Source: Phytophthora hibernalis
Lineage: Eukaryota; Oomycota; Peronosporomycetes; Peronosporales; Peronosporaceae
DNA: 64,000 nucleotides
NCBI GenBank assembly: GCA_012656075.1
Contig: JAAKBF010000009.1
Coordinates: 1,116,001 to 1,180,000, forward strand
Direction: 5' to 3'
Both the position numbers and the translations under genes were made by a program. This document shows, in pieces, positions 45,455 to 57,398 of the stretch (the stretch's first letter is position 1; the number at the start of each line of letters is the position of its first letter). Below the pieces are notes generated by a model. That model did no database searches, was not told the DNA's origin, and was given only the letters and a program-made list of their open reading frames with translations.

Positions 45455-47577
45455 CTAGATCTTGGCAGCAGGTTCGTAATGGCGTTCGATGAGTCCGTAG
45501 ATAGCTTCGAAAGCCTTGAAGAGCTCACGTTGGAATTGAGATGCAGTCACCCTCGGAAGAGATGGTCCTGGTGGACCAGGAAGCTGTTGGTCGCGGTCAC
45601 TTGGGTCGAACGATGTGATCATGAACGAAAGATAGTCATTCTCGCTACCGTAGCAGATCCCGATGCCGTGCGGAAGCATCGGCACAAACCCTCCCCACAA
45701 CCACGGGTAGCCGGACACGTTGCTCGTGGAAAGCACAAAGTTGCCACCTCCGCCACTCTTGACATGGCTGACATCCGTAAACACATCCGGAGGAAAGCCC
45801 GTCTTCTGCATACCAGCGATTTGCAGTCCGAGTAAATGGCGATCGATACCATTCCCCATGAGTGCCTCAATCGAGATCTCTTTGTGGCGAGCCATGGCTA
45901 ACTTCAGTTTGGCAACAACCTCCGCTTCGTCAACATCACGTTGAGCTTGAGCCTCAAGCCACGCAAGAACTTCGCTTGTCACCGTACGAATAGTTTCCGT
46001 GCGTCCTTCGACAAACATGCGCGTATGGCCACTCTCATAAGTGGGAACGGCTCGGCCGAACACTCGATATCCTGCCAGCTGAATCGCCATTTGCACAAAT
46101 GTGTCCGGGAACAGCTTCACTGCACGCAGCTTGGTCTTACCGAACGACTTGTTGCGCACAACCACCATCTGCAGCTTGCTTCCGCCTCGCTTGAAATCGT
46201 CGAGTGCTGATGGAATGAGGCTGTTCACGATTTCTTCAGGTATACGCCAACGTAGCAACTCGGGTGGAGGTAGGAACTCCAGTGAGTGGTGGCGACTTTC
46301 GATCAAGGTCTCGTAGCCGCCATTGCGGTTCAGGTAGCGCTCACCGAGCCAGCGAAACATTGACTGTAGCACCGTAGCGTCCGCGTTGGCGTGCTCCATG
46401 TTTGCTCCCACCATTCCGTTGGCGAAAACAATGTACTGGAAGCTCTTGTCGAACCAGCGATTACCAGCGTTGGTAGCAGCACACTGTCGAGCGAGCTCCG
46501 ATGGCTTACCTGGCGACGTCGACTCGAGACAGAGCGCAAAAAGACTCGTCTCAATCTTTTCAAGGCTACGGATATTCAGTGAATCAAAGTCCACCAGGGC
46601 TTGGCGTGCTTTTGCCCATTTATCACGCCGCATAGCCGTCAAAGCTCCTACAAATTGTGGAGAAGCGTCGTCATTCAGCGCAGGACTCTTTGCAACAGGA
46701 AGTGAGCTCAAGTACGCCGAGTGCCGCAAAATTTGCAGCAGCTGAACCTCCAAGTCTCCAATAGTCAGCAGCTCATCCTTTGCGTCGTAAACGCGAAGCA
46801 CGAACACTCGGCCTTCACAAAAGACAGTGATGTGGCGAACTGTGGCAGGGTCCACTCGCTTGAATCCGTCCGTCGGCTGCCCCGGAACGCGGCAAGTGGA
46901 GAAAAGTCGTCTAAACATGTTCATGCACAGCACATGTCCTCCCATCGTCTCCGGGGGAACTTCTTCACGCTTGAGTCTCTCCACATACTCACACGTGTAG
47001 CGTACGGTCTCCGCAGCTCTTCTGGCTTGTGAGACTGGTCTCTCAAAGTCTTGGAAGGAGCCGAAACCCGTCACCATGTTAACGAACAAGGCATTCGGCG
47101 TCGGATCACTAAGATACGCCACTTGTTCCCACCATTCTGCCAGCTACACAGCAGCCTTTAACTCTCGAGAACAAAGTTTTTTTTGCTAGCTGACGTTGTC
47201 CAACACTTACCCAGTTGTCTCGTCCTTTAGCTCTCTGTAAGAGCTCCTTCTGCAGATCTTCACCTTGACCTCCAGGTTTCCCAAATTCCTTCACAAGCGT
47301 CTTGGTCCTCTCCAGCTCATCCTACATAAAGTAGAGAAGATATCCTATTATGCAAGAAAGTATTGAAGTTCCTTTCTGTAGTTGTGTGAACCTTGGTAAC
47401 CAGCGGCTCGATTGAGAGCAGATACTTGTCCAGTGTTGCTTGGAGCGATGGAACTGGTAGATGCGGCAGCGAGGTCTGAAGAGCGTAGCTGGATGATGCC
47501 TACGTGAGCTGGAGTGATGACGCGTAGTTGTAAGTTGATACGTACGTTGGGCTGCCACGCGTTGAACGGGGTGCCAT
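45455..47577 (-). CDS. Carnitine O-acyltransferase (CrAT/CPT family)
   Basis: Four exons: 47577-47546, 47499-47392, 47321-47211 and 47143-45455, all with GT-AG introns of 46-70 bases. The N-terminus carries the family pattern SLPHLPVPSLQATLDKYLLS and LAEWWEQVAYL. The catalytic histidine is in MVGANMEHANADAT; carnitine-binding residues are in SGHTRMFVEGRTETIR; the STSNVSGYPWLWGGFVP segment has the STS motif. The enzyme moves acyl groups between CoA and carnitine, linking cytosol or peroxisome with mitochondria. At about 645 residues it is the size of acetyl- or octanoyl-transferases rather than membrane CPT1, and no TM segments are seen. Exon 1 is one base short for its phase, probably a missing base. 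It lies 360 bases from the Cys-rich gene on the same strand. Confidence 0.88.
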
Positions 47578-48074
47578 CGTGAGTGAATGATTAGGTGTCT
47601 CTTTAGCGGCGGAAGAAGGAATGGGATCTGGCTGCGACGGCTCGCCGCATTATTTTTCTGGTTGTTACACAAGCAATGTGCCCAGCAACCCCAAATGTGG
47701 ACTCCAATTCTGCGTTGTGATTCTTCACAATCACGGTCCATCTTGAAGATTCTCGCCGTCTTCAACATCAAGAGGCCTCACTTTTCATCAGCTGACGCCC
47801 CACCAAGGATTCATAGCCCGCTTAGAAAAGCATGGTTGGCTTAGTTCGACCTTAGCGATAACTTCAAGCAGCAGCACCTCTGTAAATGAAAATCTACGCA
47901 GTGCTAACTTAATCGGAAAGTGTGGCCCTGGAGGATTCCTGTTCTGCAGACAAACATAATTCAGAATCAGGAAAAATTGCATTACATCTATCTTTTATCA
48001 ATCACAAAGGAAACGTGGCGCCTTCTAGTAGTATTTTAGCACTGGAGGCTCATACCGAAAGGGGCTCTCCAATC
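47578..48074. other. Intergenic region
   Basis: Between the carnitine acyltransferase start and the end of the pectin methylesterase gene. Short frames only; nothing recognisable. Confidence 0.45.
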
Positions 48075-49121
48075 TTACAGAAAGCTGGCGTCGACCCACC
48101 AATTCGATTTGTAGTCCTCGCCGAGGATATCCGTGATATCCACTGACGCGTTCAGCTGCCTGCTGAAGGCCACACGCTCGTTGGTAGCCGCACCAGCACC
48201 AACATTGTTGAACTCCTTGAAGTAGACGTCGCCAGTGTTGTTGTCCTTGTTCCACTCCTGCCAACCCTGCGGGTTGATAACGTCGCTGAGGTTGCTGTTC
48301 TGCCAGACAACGCGGGCGTACGGGTACCATGGACGACCCAGATAGGACGTTCCGTTGCCGAGGACACCAAACACGCGTGCATTGTTGAACACGTACTCGG
48401 ACAGGTTAGAACTGTTCCTGTTGCCGTTGGCCGTAATGCATCCCTTGCCGACCGACTCGATGTCGCAGGACTCGAACCAGGCCTTCGATTGGAGACCAAA
48501 TACGAAGTCGACAGCACCAGCAATGTACGAGCGGGCGTAGAGCTCCTTGCCCTTGTTGGCACACAGAGTGTCCTGGTAACCGGTGAAGTTGCAGGCGTAG
48601 AAACCGTAGTCGGTGTTATCGACGTATGTGGCGACAGCCTGACCGAGCTGTTTGATCTTGCCAGTCGGGTTGGCGATGTTGAGGTTGTACACCTTAACGC
48701 CATTGCGCGACTTGAAAAGCATCGTGCTCACCAGAGCGTTGAGTGCACCCGTCGTGTTTGCAGCGAGGTCCCTCTGCGCCATAGTGTGAGTTACAGTCAC
48801 TTGGTTGTCTGTGTACACCATGGTATCGCACGTGTAGCCCTGCAGCACCAGCGGACCATTGAACTTCGGGACGATGACCTGTTCGTGATAGACACCCGGG
48901 AAGACGAAAAGGGTGTGCTCTGCCGTTGTGTTGGGAATGTTCGCCACACCCTCCGACACGGTCTGGTAGCTGCCGTTGTATGCACCCGAGGCATCGACGA
49001 CGATGGCCCCCGATAGTGGCTGAGTCCGCGCATTGGGCCCACTGCACGTGCCGTCAATTACGGCTAGCGTAGTCGTCGCGAGACCGGCAAACGTCAGGAG
49101 CGGCAGAGCAAAAGTGTGCAT
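48075..49121 (-). CDS. Secreted pectin methylesterase (CE8)
   Basis: 348 residues, intact. The N-terminal signal peptide is MHTFALPLLTFAGLATTTLA. The beta-helix enzyme hydrolyses methyl esters of homogalacturonan, priming plant cell-wall pectin for lyases and polygalacturonases. Diagnostic motifs are present: TGYQDTL with the first catalytic Asp, GAVDFVFGLQSKAWFE with the second, and YLGRPW with the substrate-binding Arg. Several N-glycosylation sites (NTT, NGS, NLS) suit an extracellular protein. A strong initiator/FPR core is 31 bases upstream of the ATG. The length is that of a single-domain, pro-region-free enzyme of microbial type. Confidence 0.93.
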   Translation of the reverse strand: MHTFALPLLTFAGLATTTLAVIDGTCSGPNARTQPLSGAIVVDASGAYNGSYQTVSEGVANIPNTTAEHTLFVFPGVYHEQVIVPKFNGPLVLQGYTCDTMVYTDNQVTVTHTMAQRDLAANTTGALNALVSTMLFKSRNGVKVYNLNIANPTGKIKQLGQAVATYVDNTDYGFYACNFTGYQDTLCANKGKELYARSYIAGAVDFVFGLQSKAWFESCDIESVGKGCITANGNRNSSNLSEYVFNNARVFGVLGNGTSYLGRPWYPYARVVWQNSNLSDVINPQGWQEWNKDNNTGDVYFKEFNNVGAGAATNERVAFSRQLNASVDITDILGEDYKSNWWVDASFL

Positions 49122-49151
49122 CTTCCGTTGAGTTGACTCGAGTGGCGAGCA

Positions 49152-49169
49152 GGAAATTGCAAAGTGAGC
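49152..49169 (-). promoter_or_regulatory. Oomycete initiator plus FPR core promoter of the pectin methylesterase gene
   Basis: On the minus strand GCTCACTTTGCAATTTCC, 31 bases before the ATG at 49121. Its first 16 bases equal the ADH2 promoter core. Confidence 0.7.
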
Positions 49170-50589
49170 AGCTTACACCGCGTTTTTCCAATGACGGAAA
49201 AGTGTATGATTAGGTCCTCCATCCTAGAAGAGCGCCACAAGCTTACGGCAATGCCGCTTACCTGTCCAAGACGACAGGCTGTCCTATTATTTGGGTTAAG
49301 CTTAGAAGCGTAACTTATCAAATCTTGTGATCGGGGTGACGACTGCTGTGCCGCGCAGATGGACAAAAGAATCATGTACATGCTGCCATGCCGTGAAAAT
49401 GAATAGCAAGAAGTCTTCGCCAAGAATCAATCAGTGATCTTGAATACCGTAGTTGTTTATTTATTTGTTTTTATAAAAAGCGATGCAGTTACCCACAGTG
49501 AAATTTGTCCTACGATAAAGGACCAAAAGCCGTTTACCAAGAATAATGAGACGAGGTTCCACCATAAACATCGCTGCTTCGTACACGGCCAAGTTTGGTT
49601 GAACGTGCAAAACTTTCTTCGTTCCTGTGAAGCAGTGCGGATAAGATTGGTAACTACTTGGGCTTTCTCTTCGGATGGGTTTCAATCTCTTCTCACGCTG
49701 GTCGCCAACTTGACGAGAGGGCCCTTGAGCTCCGTCCACAGAAAACGTGTCAGGGTATACGAACCAATAACTCGGACTACCTGCTATATTAGATACTTTT
49801 GACCTGCTATCCTTTCGAAAAATTCAATACCTTATACAAATAGGAGAAAAATATAAGACCCACTCATTTGAAATTTGTATTGAACCGATACCTACTTCGC
49901 CTGGAGCGAATTAATCCATGTTGGGCTGACCGTCCTAACGTGACCGTTAGCACTACCAGGAGTCCCGAGTGTCGATGCAATCGAGAATATGTATTCCACC
50001 CCATGGCGCACTTGAATTCCAGCACCGTATTTTGGCTATAGACCAAACATATTTACAAGCCCGCGCGCTTCGAGAATATTGCAGTAATCACCGATCGTTT
50101 TTCATTTATCGATGTGCACAATGGCTAACACATGGAGTACTTATACGCACGGAACAAGTGAGCAGGACACTCATATTCAAACCAATGGGACCGTTCGTTT
50201 AACCGCATGTCACGGATTTACGTAAGTCCAAGGACAAGTAGCCAGCGCACCCGTGGGGATAATAAGCAGCAACATCATTGGGTCACACCCATGGCAGGTG
50301 CCTGGAGGCAAGTTCCGCGGCAGGAAAGATAGGAATCTGTCCAATGCCAAGCGTAGGTTTTAGTTTGATGCAGATTTAGTATGAGAGTCAGTAAGGGATG
50401 AGAGCTGGTGGTGTTGAAGCGCCGGCAAGGCGTACCACTCATTCCGGAATCAACCACAAAGGACACATTTGAGTGTTTCTTCTGCTGCTTTGGCCAAGCA
50501 GCTTCGTGTGGCTCTCCACGACCTCGACGAACTGAGCGAGAGGCTCCACGACCGTATCTACTACTTCAACGACCTACCCTCCTCTGCAA
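49170..50589. other. Long intergenic region
   Basis: About 1.4 kb with only short frames on both strands, none protein-like. AT-rich around 49440-49900. No RNA gene or repeat recognised. Confidence 0.4.
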
Positions 50590-50960
50590 GTGCTACCAAA
50601 TCACATTCTTTAGCCGAGCTCGAGCAGTGAGCTCAGCTAAAGTTGTGACACCGCAACTTCCAGAGCGTTGATGTTTACACGTACATGCATGGTCTCGAAC
50701 AAACTGTGCGCCTTGAGGCAGGGCTGAGCACAAAGCAGTAAGCTTAATTACTTCGAAGTATTCTGGTATTGCATTGACATCGTCGAGCTGGTTGCTCGTA
50801 CCATAAGCAACCAACACTACGTCGTATTGATGCCTGCGTTGTCATCATTTGCAAGGCTGCTAGAGCAAGGTCATCCTCTCCAGCCCTGTCAGTGAAGTTG
50901 AGGAGCGAACGAAAGGGTCGCGCACAGAGCACGCTTTCCCTTGAATACCTCATTCACTAC
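50590..50960 (-). pseudogene. PPR relic, inverted relative to PPR3
   Basis: On the minus strand 50953-50744 reads FRSLLNFTDRAGEDDLALAA and continues, after a frame change near 50820, as LVAYGTSNQLDDVNAIPEYF. These align with EALLSFADKSSQSDLALDVL and MVLIACGKNERWDEVIHVFE of PPR2. Only part of one module remains, in the opposite orientation to PPR3, which starts 320 bases away. It is a decayed fragment. Confidence 0.6.
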
Positions 50961-51279
50961 AGTGTCACTCACTTGCAGAATGCCGGTTGCGTTCTTCTGT
51001 CACTCGAGTCTCGACGCTGGGGCGAACGCGAACGCTTCGCCGTACAAAACTTGGTGGCAGGTTAACGTCCTCGTTACATCACCTGTCGAATGTCCTGACT
51101 GCAAAAACAATGGAAAACTCGTGGCAGAGCCACATCAACTCGACGCTGTTGTCGGTTCTCCTGTGTTTCGCCAAAGTGCTGATCAATAATTCCAAAGCTT
51201 TCTGCATAATAATACCATAAATACCGCCACAGTCCCATTTCAGATTTGTATAAAATCCCCCTCGTTGACGTGGGGACCA

Positions 51280-53915
51280 ATGCTGTCCATCCGCCAGGTG
51301 ACGTCTTCACTGCTGCGGCTGTCGGCGCAGCGCTCGCAATCCGCCACCCGTCGACTGGAAAATCTTTCGCTCTCGTCGTCTTCCTCCATAGGTCGTTCGT
51401 TTTCGCAGCAGAGCGCGAAAAAGCCGCAAAAGCATGGGCAAAAGTTCGCCAAGCAGTCCAAACCTCCGCCAATGGGCCTGCGGACGGCTCTCAAGACTCT
51501 GCAGGAGATTCAAACCTCAGAAGATGTGAAATTGACCAAAAATCGCGCGTCCTCGCTGGTGGGCACGTTGGTCAAACACAAGAAACACAACGAGTGCGTC
51601 CAGTTGTTGCGCTCGTTCCAACAGCAAAATGTGCCACTCAATGTTTTTGCGCGACTCAGTGGGTTCAGTATTTTGTGTCTCAAGAAGGAGTTCGAGCTTG
51701 CTCTGAAGGAGTTTGGGAGTCTGCAGGCGGAGGTCAAGTTGATGCCGTGGGTGTTCGCGGCGGCGCTGGATGCAGCGACCAAGCTGAGCCGACACGAAGC
51801 GGTGTGTGATATTTTCAGGCACTTGGTGACTACAGGTGAAGAGCAGGTGGAAATTTCTGGGGAAGGGGTCTACGACATACTGAAGGGTATGCGTGAGCGA
51901 GGCGTCAAGCTGCCGGAGTTTGCACTTCGGGTGCTGGTCGTGTATGCGGACAAGTCACAGCAGCCAGAGATGGCGCTGGACGTGCTCTCCATGATGCAGG
52001 ACGAAGGAATTTCGCCTGCGATCGACGTTTACTCGTCGGTTTTTGTGGTGTGTGGTACGGACAAACGGTGGAGCGACGTGCTCAAAGTGTTCGATGCGAT
52101 GCCGGAAAAGATCTTGCCGCAGCTGAAGGATGTGCCGCTTGGCCACGTTGTGATGGCGCACACGCACAGCGAAAGTGAAGAGTTGAAGCAACGAGGGTTG
52201 GATATCTTCGGTGGACACAAGGAGAAGTGGAGTAAGCTCGCATGCTCCGCGGCGTTGGAGGCGCTACTGAAGACTCGCCAATTTGATGTGCTTTTAGCGT
52301 TGGCTAGTGAAATGAAGCGCAATGGAATGAAGTGGGATTCGTTCATCTACAAGGTAGTGGCGCTGGCTTACATCCGCGACGGAGCCATCGAGAAGGCAAA
52401 GCAATTTCTTCACGCGAATGCCAAGAAAATGAAGAATGACAGCGATCTGTGCTACCGCGAGCTTATCGAGCACTATGCAAATACGAGTGGAGATGTCGAG
52501 CAGGCCTGTCAGTTTTACCTGGAGATGCTCGAGAACAAGCTGCTGCTAAATTTCTCCGACTGGTGTAACGCGCTTGAACTCGCGCTACAGCTACCAGATC
52601 GCGCGATGTATTGGAGTATTAGCAAACAGTTGTGGCAGCGCCACCAGAAGTTTGAGGATGTTCTGCCCGTACATTTGGTTTTGTCGAATTCAGAGGATCC
52701 GCAGCATCAAGCGTGTGCCAAAGAAGCTTCAACCTTTGATGTTTGCGCAGATGCGACGCTGGCAATGAAGAGCTTTCGTGCCATTCAACAAGCTGATGGT
52801 GCTGGTCTTACGATCAACGTCGCCTCGACGCATCTTGTGACTATGGCCGAGAGCGACCGCATCGATGCTTGCGTTGAGATGTGGCACTATTTCAATGCAC
52901 AAGGGTATTACCGAAGCCATTTGCCCGCGTTGCTGCCTTCGCTGCGTTGAGCAATGCGAAGAAATACGATCACGCACTGGAAGTGTTCAAGACTATGATG
53001 AACGACGATTCGCCTCCAAGTACGTGGGCATATACGAAAGCTTTCAATGCTGCAATCAAGTTGAGAAGGTATTCTTTTGTGACCGACACCCTGCGTCATA
53101 TCCAAGAGCAGGGTGTAAACCTGACCATCAACGATTACGTGAATGTCATTGTGACTTGCACGCAAACGAAGGAATGGGCACTGGCCATGACTATGCTATC
53201 CTCGATGCAGAGCCAAGGTCTAAAGCCTATAGTGAGAGCTTACAACACGCTACTGGCAGGCTGCGGCAAGGAAAATTACTAGAACATGGTGATCGAATTG
53301 TACACCACTATGCCAGGCGACCTGCGCCCTCTGCTGCAAGGTAGGGCCTTGGGCTCAGTCCTCGTAGCGCATTCTCGTGCAGACAGCGATGAAATGAAGC
53401 AGCGCGCGGCTGGAATCTGCAAAACTCATTTTGCAACGTGCAAGCCGTTTCCGTTTGAAGTGGCGATGATGACACTACTGGAATCGAAACACTTGACGAG
53501 GTGCTTTCAATAGCTGCCGACGCAACGAATGAAGGGTTTGAGTGGACTCCGATGATGTACCGAAGTGTTGTGATGGCTAACATTTACAATGGTTCGACGG
53601 AGCAAGCAAAGCAGCTACTGCAAGATCATGTGCTCGCTTGACCAACATCAGCGTAAAATGTCATCGCGAGCTCATCTGGTACTATTCGAAGACGCACGGG
53701 GGCGTGCTCGAGGCAAGCAAGTTGAGTGTGCAAATGATGCAGAACAACACGGACAAGACTGGCGCACGGCTCTCGAAATCGCGTTGCAACTACCCGACCA
53801 TGCGATTTACTGGGATCTACGCAAATGGCTACGACTTCACGGGGAGCTCCGTTGAACGAGCTTCCTGACCATTTTCTTGCCAGAGGAAGAGTTGCAGACT
53901 GCGACTACCGATTGA
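51280..53915 (+). CDS. Modular PPR protein, 3' half disrupted (PPR3)
   Basis: ATG 51280 begins a mitochondrial-type leader (MLSIRQVTSSLLRLSAQRSQ). One full long module of the PPR2 type follows (TLVKHKKHNECVQLLRSFQQ; PWVFAAALDAATKLSR; VKLPEFALRVLVVYADKSQQ; MKWDSFIYKVVALAYI; SDWCNALELALQLPDRAMYW), intact to 52900. A second, shortened module follows to TGA 53913-53915 but is broken by frame changes near 52905, 53500 and 53640. It is also broken by an in-frame TAG at 53279-53281, where other modules have Trp after CGK. That stop is a substitution, not a homopolymer slip, so the second module may be dying or the protein may end there at about 660 residues. An initiator-like CCATTTCAGATTT and TATAAAAT lie 30-45 bases upstream of the ATG. 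Confidence 0.72.
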
Positions 53916-54045
53916 GTAGAATGCTGTACAATCCAAGAAATGGTTTCATATCGTTTGTTGTACATTGATCTGCTTAGCTTCGTGCTGCGGCGTGACTTAT
54001 ACCTGGTCGAGCAGTGTAGAGTGTGGATAGAGCTCTACGAATGGC

Positions 54046-55115
54046 CTAGTTCTCGAGCACGACGCGGTAGCGCACCGTGCCGTTGCGCACCATCTGGATG
54101 CCTTCATTCACCTTGCTCATGGGCATCTTCTGGATCACGGGCCGCACGTTTTCTTGGACGCCACCTCCAGCATGTCCTTGACGTCCTGGATGCTGCCGAT
54201 GGCGCTGCCCTTGAAATTGGCGCCCTTGCCCACCAGTGGGAACGGCTTGAACTTGATCTCGTCGTTGGGCAGCCCCACCATGATCACCGTGCCGTGCACC
54301 GCCAGGAAGCTCAGGAAGAGCGTGTACGGCATGTCGTTGGCGTCGGCCGTGATGAGCAAAATGTCCACTGAGCTGGCCGCGTCTGCCGCCTGCTTGTCGT
54401 TCGTGTACACGACGAACTCGTCGGCGCCCAGCTGCCGGATCTCCTGCTCCTTGTTGGCCGAGCGAGAGAAGGCCACGACAGCCGCGGCGCCCATGGCCTT
54501 GGCGAACTGGATGCCCAGGTGGCCCAGGCCGCCGATACCCACGATGCCGACGCGGTCGCCGGGCTTGATACCCACCTCCTTGAACGGCGTGAACACGGTG
54601 GTGCCAGCGCACAAGAGCGGCGCAGCCACGTCCGACGGAATGTTGTCTGGGATCTTGAAGGCGTATTCGTGCGTGACGCGGATGTAGTCGGCGTATCCGC
54701 CGTACGTGATGGCACCGTCCGTCTTGCGGTACTTGGAGTCGTACGTGCCCACGCGGTGGCGGCAGTAGGCGTCCGTGCCGTTGGCGCACTCCTTGCAGGG
54801 CTCGTCCGGGAACTTGTTGAGGCAGGCCCAGACCTGCGCGCCGACGCCCACGCGGTCACCAACCTTCATGTCCTTGACCTGGTCGCCGGCCAGCGTCACC
54901 TCGCCTACGATCTCGTGGCCCACTACGCACGGGTACGTGGTCTGGCCCCAGCCGCTGTCCATGGTGTGCAGGTCGGAGCCGCAGATGCCGCAGTGCGAGA
55001 TCTTGATCTCCACGTCCTCGGGACCCAGTGGCCGTGACTGGTACTCCCAGGGCTTGGTCTCTTCGCCCTTGGCAAAGGAGGCGTATGCGCGGATGGTCCT
55101 CGGGGCAGTCGTCAT
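54046..55115 (-). CDS. Zinc-dependent alcohol dehydrogenase, CAD type (ADH4, left arm outer)
   Basis: Starts ATG 55115 (MTTAPRTIRAYASFAKGEE), 356 residues once one base is allowed for. All family motifs are present (HCGICGSDLH, GHEIVGEV, GIGGLGHLG, FSRSANK, C-x8-C-x2-C-x7-C loop). The frame breaks at about 54152, where four A replace the five A of the otherwise identical right-arm gene (ADH7). That makes a consensus error, or one very recent deletion, the likely cause. It is transcribed away from the palindrome centre. Confidence 0.85.
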
Positions 55116-55758
55116 GACTTTTGGTTCTTGGTGCTTGGTCGACTTGAGTCCTGTCGATCCAAATTGGAAATGGTCTGCAGTCGGACCACCTATCGATCGC
55201 CAGCTTCCGAGCTGCTTGTGCGTGGCTCATGGCTGAGCTCACCGTCTCATAGCGGCGATCCAATCTCGAGCACCGGTCATTCTGGTTGTGGTCGACGGTC
55301 TCTCGTCCGCTTCAGTTTGGGTAACCACACCCGTTTACAGGTCGAGTAGCTGCGGCTGCTTACAAACGCCAAGTCAATCGCTTGGGACACTCTAGATCGG
55401 ACACATCGCATGTAAACTTCCCGGTGGTTGACGCGCCCATGCTGGACGAGAGCCGTGCGCAGGATCACGCCTTCGCTTTGTTTACCGTAGACGCACGCCC
55501 TGTGTGTCCCAAATTAGGGCGGTCGTTGCAGCAGCTCACCACAGGTTTTGCAGGAAGATACTCTTCACTTCGAACTTGGTAGAGTTCAAGTAACACAATA
55601 TACATCACCTTATTATTATAAAAAAGAAACTCTTCACTAAAGTACTTTGAAAGGAAAATGGCTGTGTATTCGTATTTGTTGTTGGCGAGACCGCAGCGGA
55701 TGGCTGCTCTCCTGCTCTAAGCTACAGTAGTCAGACGTCGTGCGATTGGGAACTTCGC
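55116..55758. other. Spacer between ADH4 and ADH5 (left arm)
   Basis: 643 bases with no gene; mirrored at 58516-59158. It includes an AT-rich stretch with TTATTATTATAA near 55610 just past ADH5, and presumably the ADH4 promoter. Confidence 0.5.
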
Positions 55759-56824
55759 CTAGTTCTCGAGCACCACGCGGTAGCGCACCGTGCCCTTGCG
55801 CACCATGTCAATGCCCTCGTTCACCTTGGCCATCGGCAGCTTCTGGATCACGGGGCGCACGTTCTTCTTGGACGCCACCTCCAGCGTGTCCTTGATGTCC
55901 TGGATGCTGCCGACGTTGCTGCCCACGAACTTGGCGCCCTTCGCCACGACGTGGAACGCGTTGAACTTGATGTCGTCGTTGGGCAGGCCCACCATGATGC
56001 ACGTGCCGCGCACGGCGAGGAAGCTCAGGAACGTACTGTACGGCATGTTGTTGGCGTCGGCCGTGATGAGCAAAATGTCCACCGAACCGGCGGCCTCCTT
56101 GGCCTGCTTCTCGTCCGTGTACACCACGAACTCGTCGGCGCCGAGGCCGCGCACCTCCGCCTCCTTGTTGTTGGAGCGCGAGAACGCCGTGACGGAGGCG
56201 GCGCCCATGGCCTTGGCAAACTGGATGCCCAGGTGGCCCAGACCGCCGATCCCCACAATACCCACGCGGTCACCCTCCTTGACGCCGGCCTCCTTGAACG
56301 GCGTGAACACGGTGGCGCCGGCGCACATCAAAGGCGCGGCCACGTCGGACGGGATGTTGTCTGGAATTCTGATCGCAAACTCGTGGGGCACGCGCACGTA
56401 GTCGGCGTAGCCGCCATAGGTGATGGCACCGTCGCTTTTGTACTTGTCGCTGTAGGTCCAGACGCGGCGCGGGCAGTACGCGTCGTCGCCGTTGGCGCAC
56501 ACGGAGCAAGGAGCCTTCGAGTCTTTGTCCAGACACGCTGACACTAGCGCGCCGACGCCGGCGCGGTCGCCCACCTTCAGACCCTTCACGTCGGGGCCGG
56601 CCTGGGTGACCTCGCCGACAATCTCGTGACCAACCACACACGGGTACATGGTCTGGCCCCAGCCGCTGTCGAGTGTGCAGGTCGGAGCCGCAGATGCCGC
56701 AGTGCGAAATCTTGATCTCCACGTCCTCGGGACCGAGCACGCGAGACTGGTACTCCCAGGGCTTGATCTCTTCGCCCTTGCCGAAGGAGGCGTAGGCGTG
56801 AACGGTTCTCGCAGCGGCAGACAT
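55759..56824 (-). CDS. Zinc-dependent alcohol dehydrogenase, CAD type (ADH5, left arm inner)
   Basis: Starts ATG 56824 (MSAAARTVHAYASFGKGEE) and ends with the shared RYRVVLEN. It equals ADH6 of the right arm except for a missing AG dinucleotide at about 56672 (GAGTGTG for GAGAGTGTG), which breaks the frame after GSDLHT, and a few synonymous-looking or single changes. An initiator core lies 36 bases upstream. It runs divergently from ADH6 across the 503-base centre. Confidence 0.83.
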
Positions 56825-56859
56825 TTTAGTTGGTTGCTTGGACTTGGTGGTTTGGGAGC

Positions 56860-56873
56860 AAATTGAAGAATGA
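56860..56873 (-). promoter_or_regulatory. Initiator core of ADH5
   Basis: TCATTCTTCAATTT on the minus strand, an exact match to the oomycete initiator pattern YCATTYYNCAWTTT, 36 bases before the ATG. It mirrors 57399-57412. Confidence 0.65.
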
Positions 56874-56884
56874 CATTGGTTGGG

Positions 56885-57387
56885 GCAGGCGATTGCTGTT
56901 ATATTGTAGTGTTGATACTTTGGGTATGACCTGGTATTGTGTGGCCTGTTGACGTAGCTGAAACAAGCTACGCACTCAGTTGTGTGATTTCGTAGGGCAC
57001 TTCGCTAAGTAATACGCAGACGAACTACGCGACCGGTCCTGGTTACATGGATTCTTACTCGAAACCGCTTCAACGGAGTTTCGGTGGGATACTTTCCGAG
57101 TTGGTACAGTACATGTAGATCGGTCATTGCGTGATCTCCATCGTTTACAAATGCGGTGATCTGGTGGTGCTTCTGCCCTACATGTATTATAATAATAGCG
57201 GCGACCGCATGTCACAAAGCGGCCGTGAAAGGCATTCGTAAAAAGCAAAACAAATTCGCTTCAAGATCAGGGACAATTTATCGCGGACAACCTCTCAATC
57301 GATGTGCAAGATTGTCGGGACAATCCGAGTCGCCTGTGCCGGATAATCCGACACACGCACCACCTGACTGCCGACCAGCCAGCCCAG
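56885..57387. other. Unique centre of the palindrome
   Basis: 503 bases not shared by the arms, lying between divergently transcribed ADH5 and ADH6, so it must contain or sit between both promoters. No gene. AT-rich stretches occur around 56897 and 57185 (TATTATAATAATA). Confidence 0.6.
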
Positions 57388-57398
57388 CCCAACCAATG

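Larger units (their letters stand above)
53930..56884 (+). repeat. Left arm of a 6.4-kb palindrome
   Basis: The arm is the inverse complement of about 57388-60345, covering two ADH genes and their non-coding DNA. Apart from a few one- or two-base length differences in homopolymers or short repeats (for example near 54152, 55546, 55620, 55715 and 56670), I found no substitutions in the parts compared, until the outer 20 bases, where similarity fades. Confidence 0.85.
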
